A DNA stretch of 42,605 nucleotides from positions 1 to 42,605 of the forward strand of contig CAIVKO010000107.1 in assembly GCA_903906515.1 (NCBI GenBank), read 5' to 3'. The notes beneath the pieces were generated by a model that was not told the DNA's origin, searched no databases, and worked only from the letters and a program-made list of their open reading frames with translations. The DNA is from Akkermansiaceae bacterium (GTDB lineage: Bacteria; Verrucomicrobiota; Verrucomicrobiia; Verrucomicrobiales; Akkermansiaceae). Of this stretch, positions 42,596 to 42,605 are shown in pieces; within the stretch, counting starts at the first letter, position 1, and every line of letters starts with the position of its first letter. The position numbers and the translations under genes are program-made.

Positions 42596-42605
42596 GAGAG
42601 ACACA
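42588..42605 (+). CDS. Start of the next gene (possible anti-sigma factor), truncated by window end
   Basis: An ATG at 42588 overlaps the last codons of the sigma-factor gene (ATGGCTGA) and reads MAERDT to the window edge. Overlapping ECF sigma and anti-sigma genes are common, so this is probably the start of the partner gene. Six codons are too few to identify it. Confidence 0.4.

Overview
The window looks like a chromosomal segment of a moderately GC-rich Gram-negative bacterium, most probably a member of the Verrucomicrobiota (Verrucomicrobiaceae-like). That is inferred from the flavour of the proteins: a stand-alone 4-mercaptohistidine-type methyltransferase, lineage-specific membrane/coiled-coil proteins, a short ECF sigma factor, and a division/cell-wall cluster with a LysM gene inside it. 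MurE carries the DNPR motif, so the peptidoglycan should contain meso-diaminopimelate. I could not run database searches, so the taxonomic call is a reasoned guess.

Layout. 1-89: 3' end of a 5S rRNA and the terminator of its rRNA operon. 350-1834 (-): lysS. 2081-4422: two tandem, probably paralogous, single-pass membrane proteins of unknown function. 4433-5920: rhamnulokinase. 6427-17908: division and cell-wall (dcw) cluster in the order mraZ - rsmH - ftsL-like - ftsI - murE - murF - mraY - murD - LysM protein - ftsW, mostly joined by 4-base start/stop overlaps. It stops there: murG, murC, ftsQ, ftsA and ftsZ do not follow. 18058-23486: obgE, an ABC-F ATPase, a sugar nucleotidyltransferase, an M23 endopeptidase and a small zinc-ribbon membrane protein. 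23514-27456: a methyltransferase, two divergent TerC-family proteins, and the beta and tiny gamma subunits of a sodium-pumping decarboxylase. 27693-30908: a Tat-exported TIM-barrel isomerase-like protein, rpmA/rplU, and xylose isomerase. 31134-35194: a complete arsenic operon (arsR-arsC-arsD-arsA-acr3) behind a candidate ArsR operator. 35201-36341 (-): prfB with an intact programmed +1 frameshift site. The remainder holds an OvoA-type methyltransferase, rlmH, a small lipoprotein, two paralogous coiled-coil proteins, an MsbA-like ABC exporter, an inverted-repeat element and an ECF sigma factor whose downstream partner starts at the window edge.

The most striking object lies between mraZ and rsmH (about 7021-7309). 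Three units spaced by exactly 105 bases each hold two hairpins. One has an invariant 6-base loop (CGGGAC). The other has an invariant 15-base loop (CTCCTGGCTGGTTGT) on a 12-14 bp stem. The stem sequences differ completely between copies yet remain complementary, and the loops are identical even at silent codon positions. This is the signature of a structured RNA (or nucleic-acid recognition) element in the leader of the rsmH/cell-wall operon. It may relate to the mraW RNA motif known from Actinobacteria, but here it is in triplicate with an extra hairpin class. Beside it are TGGGT repeats at 10-base spacing that resemble MraZ boxes.
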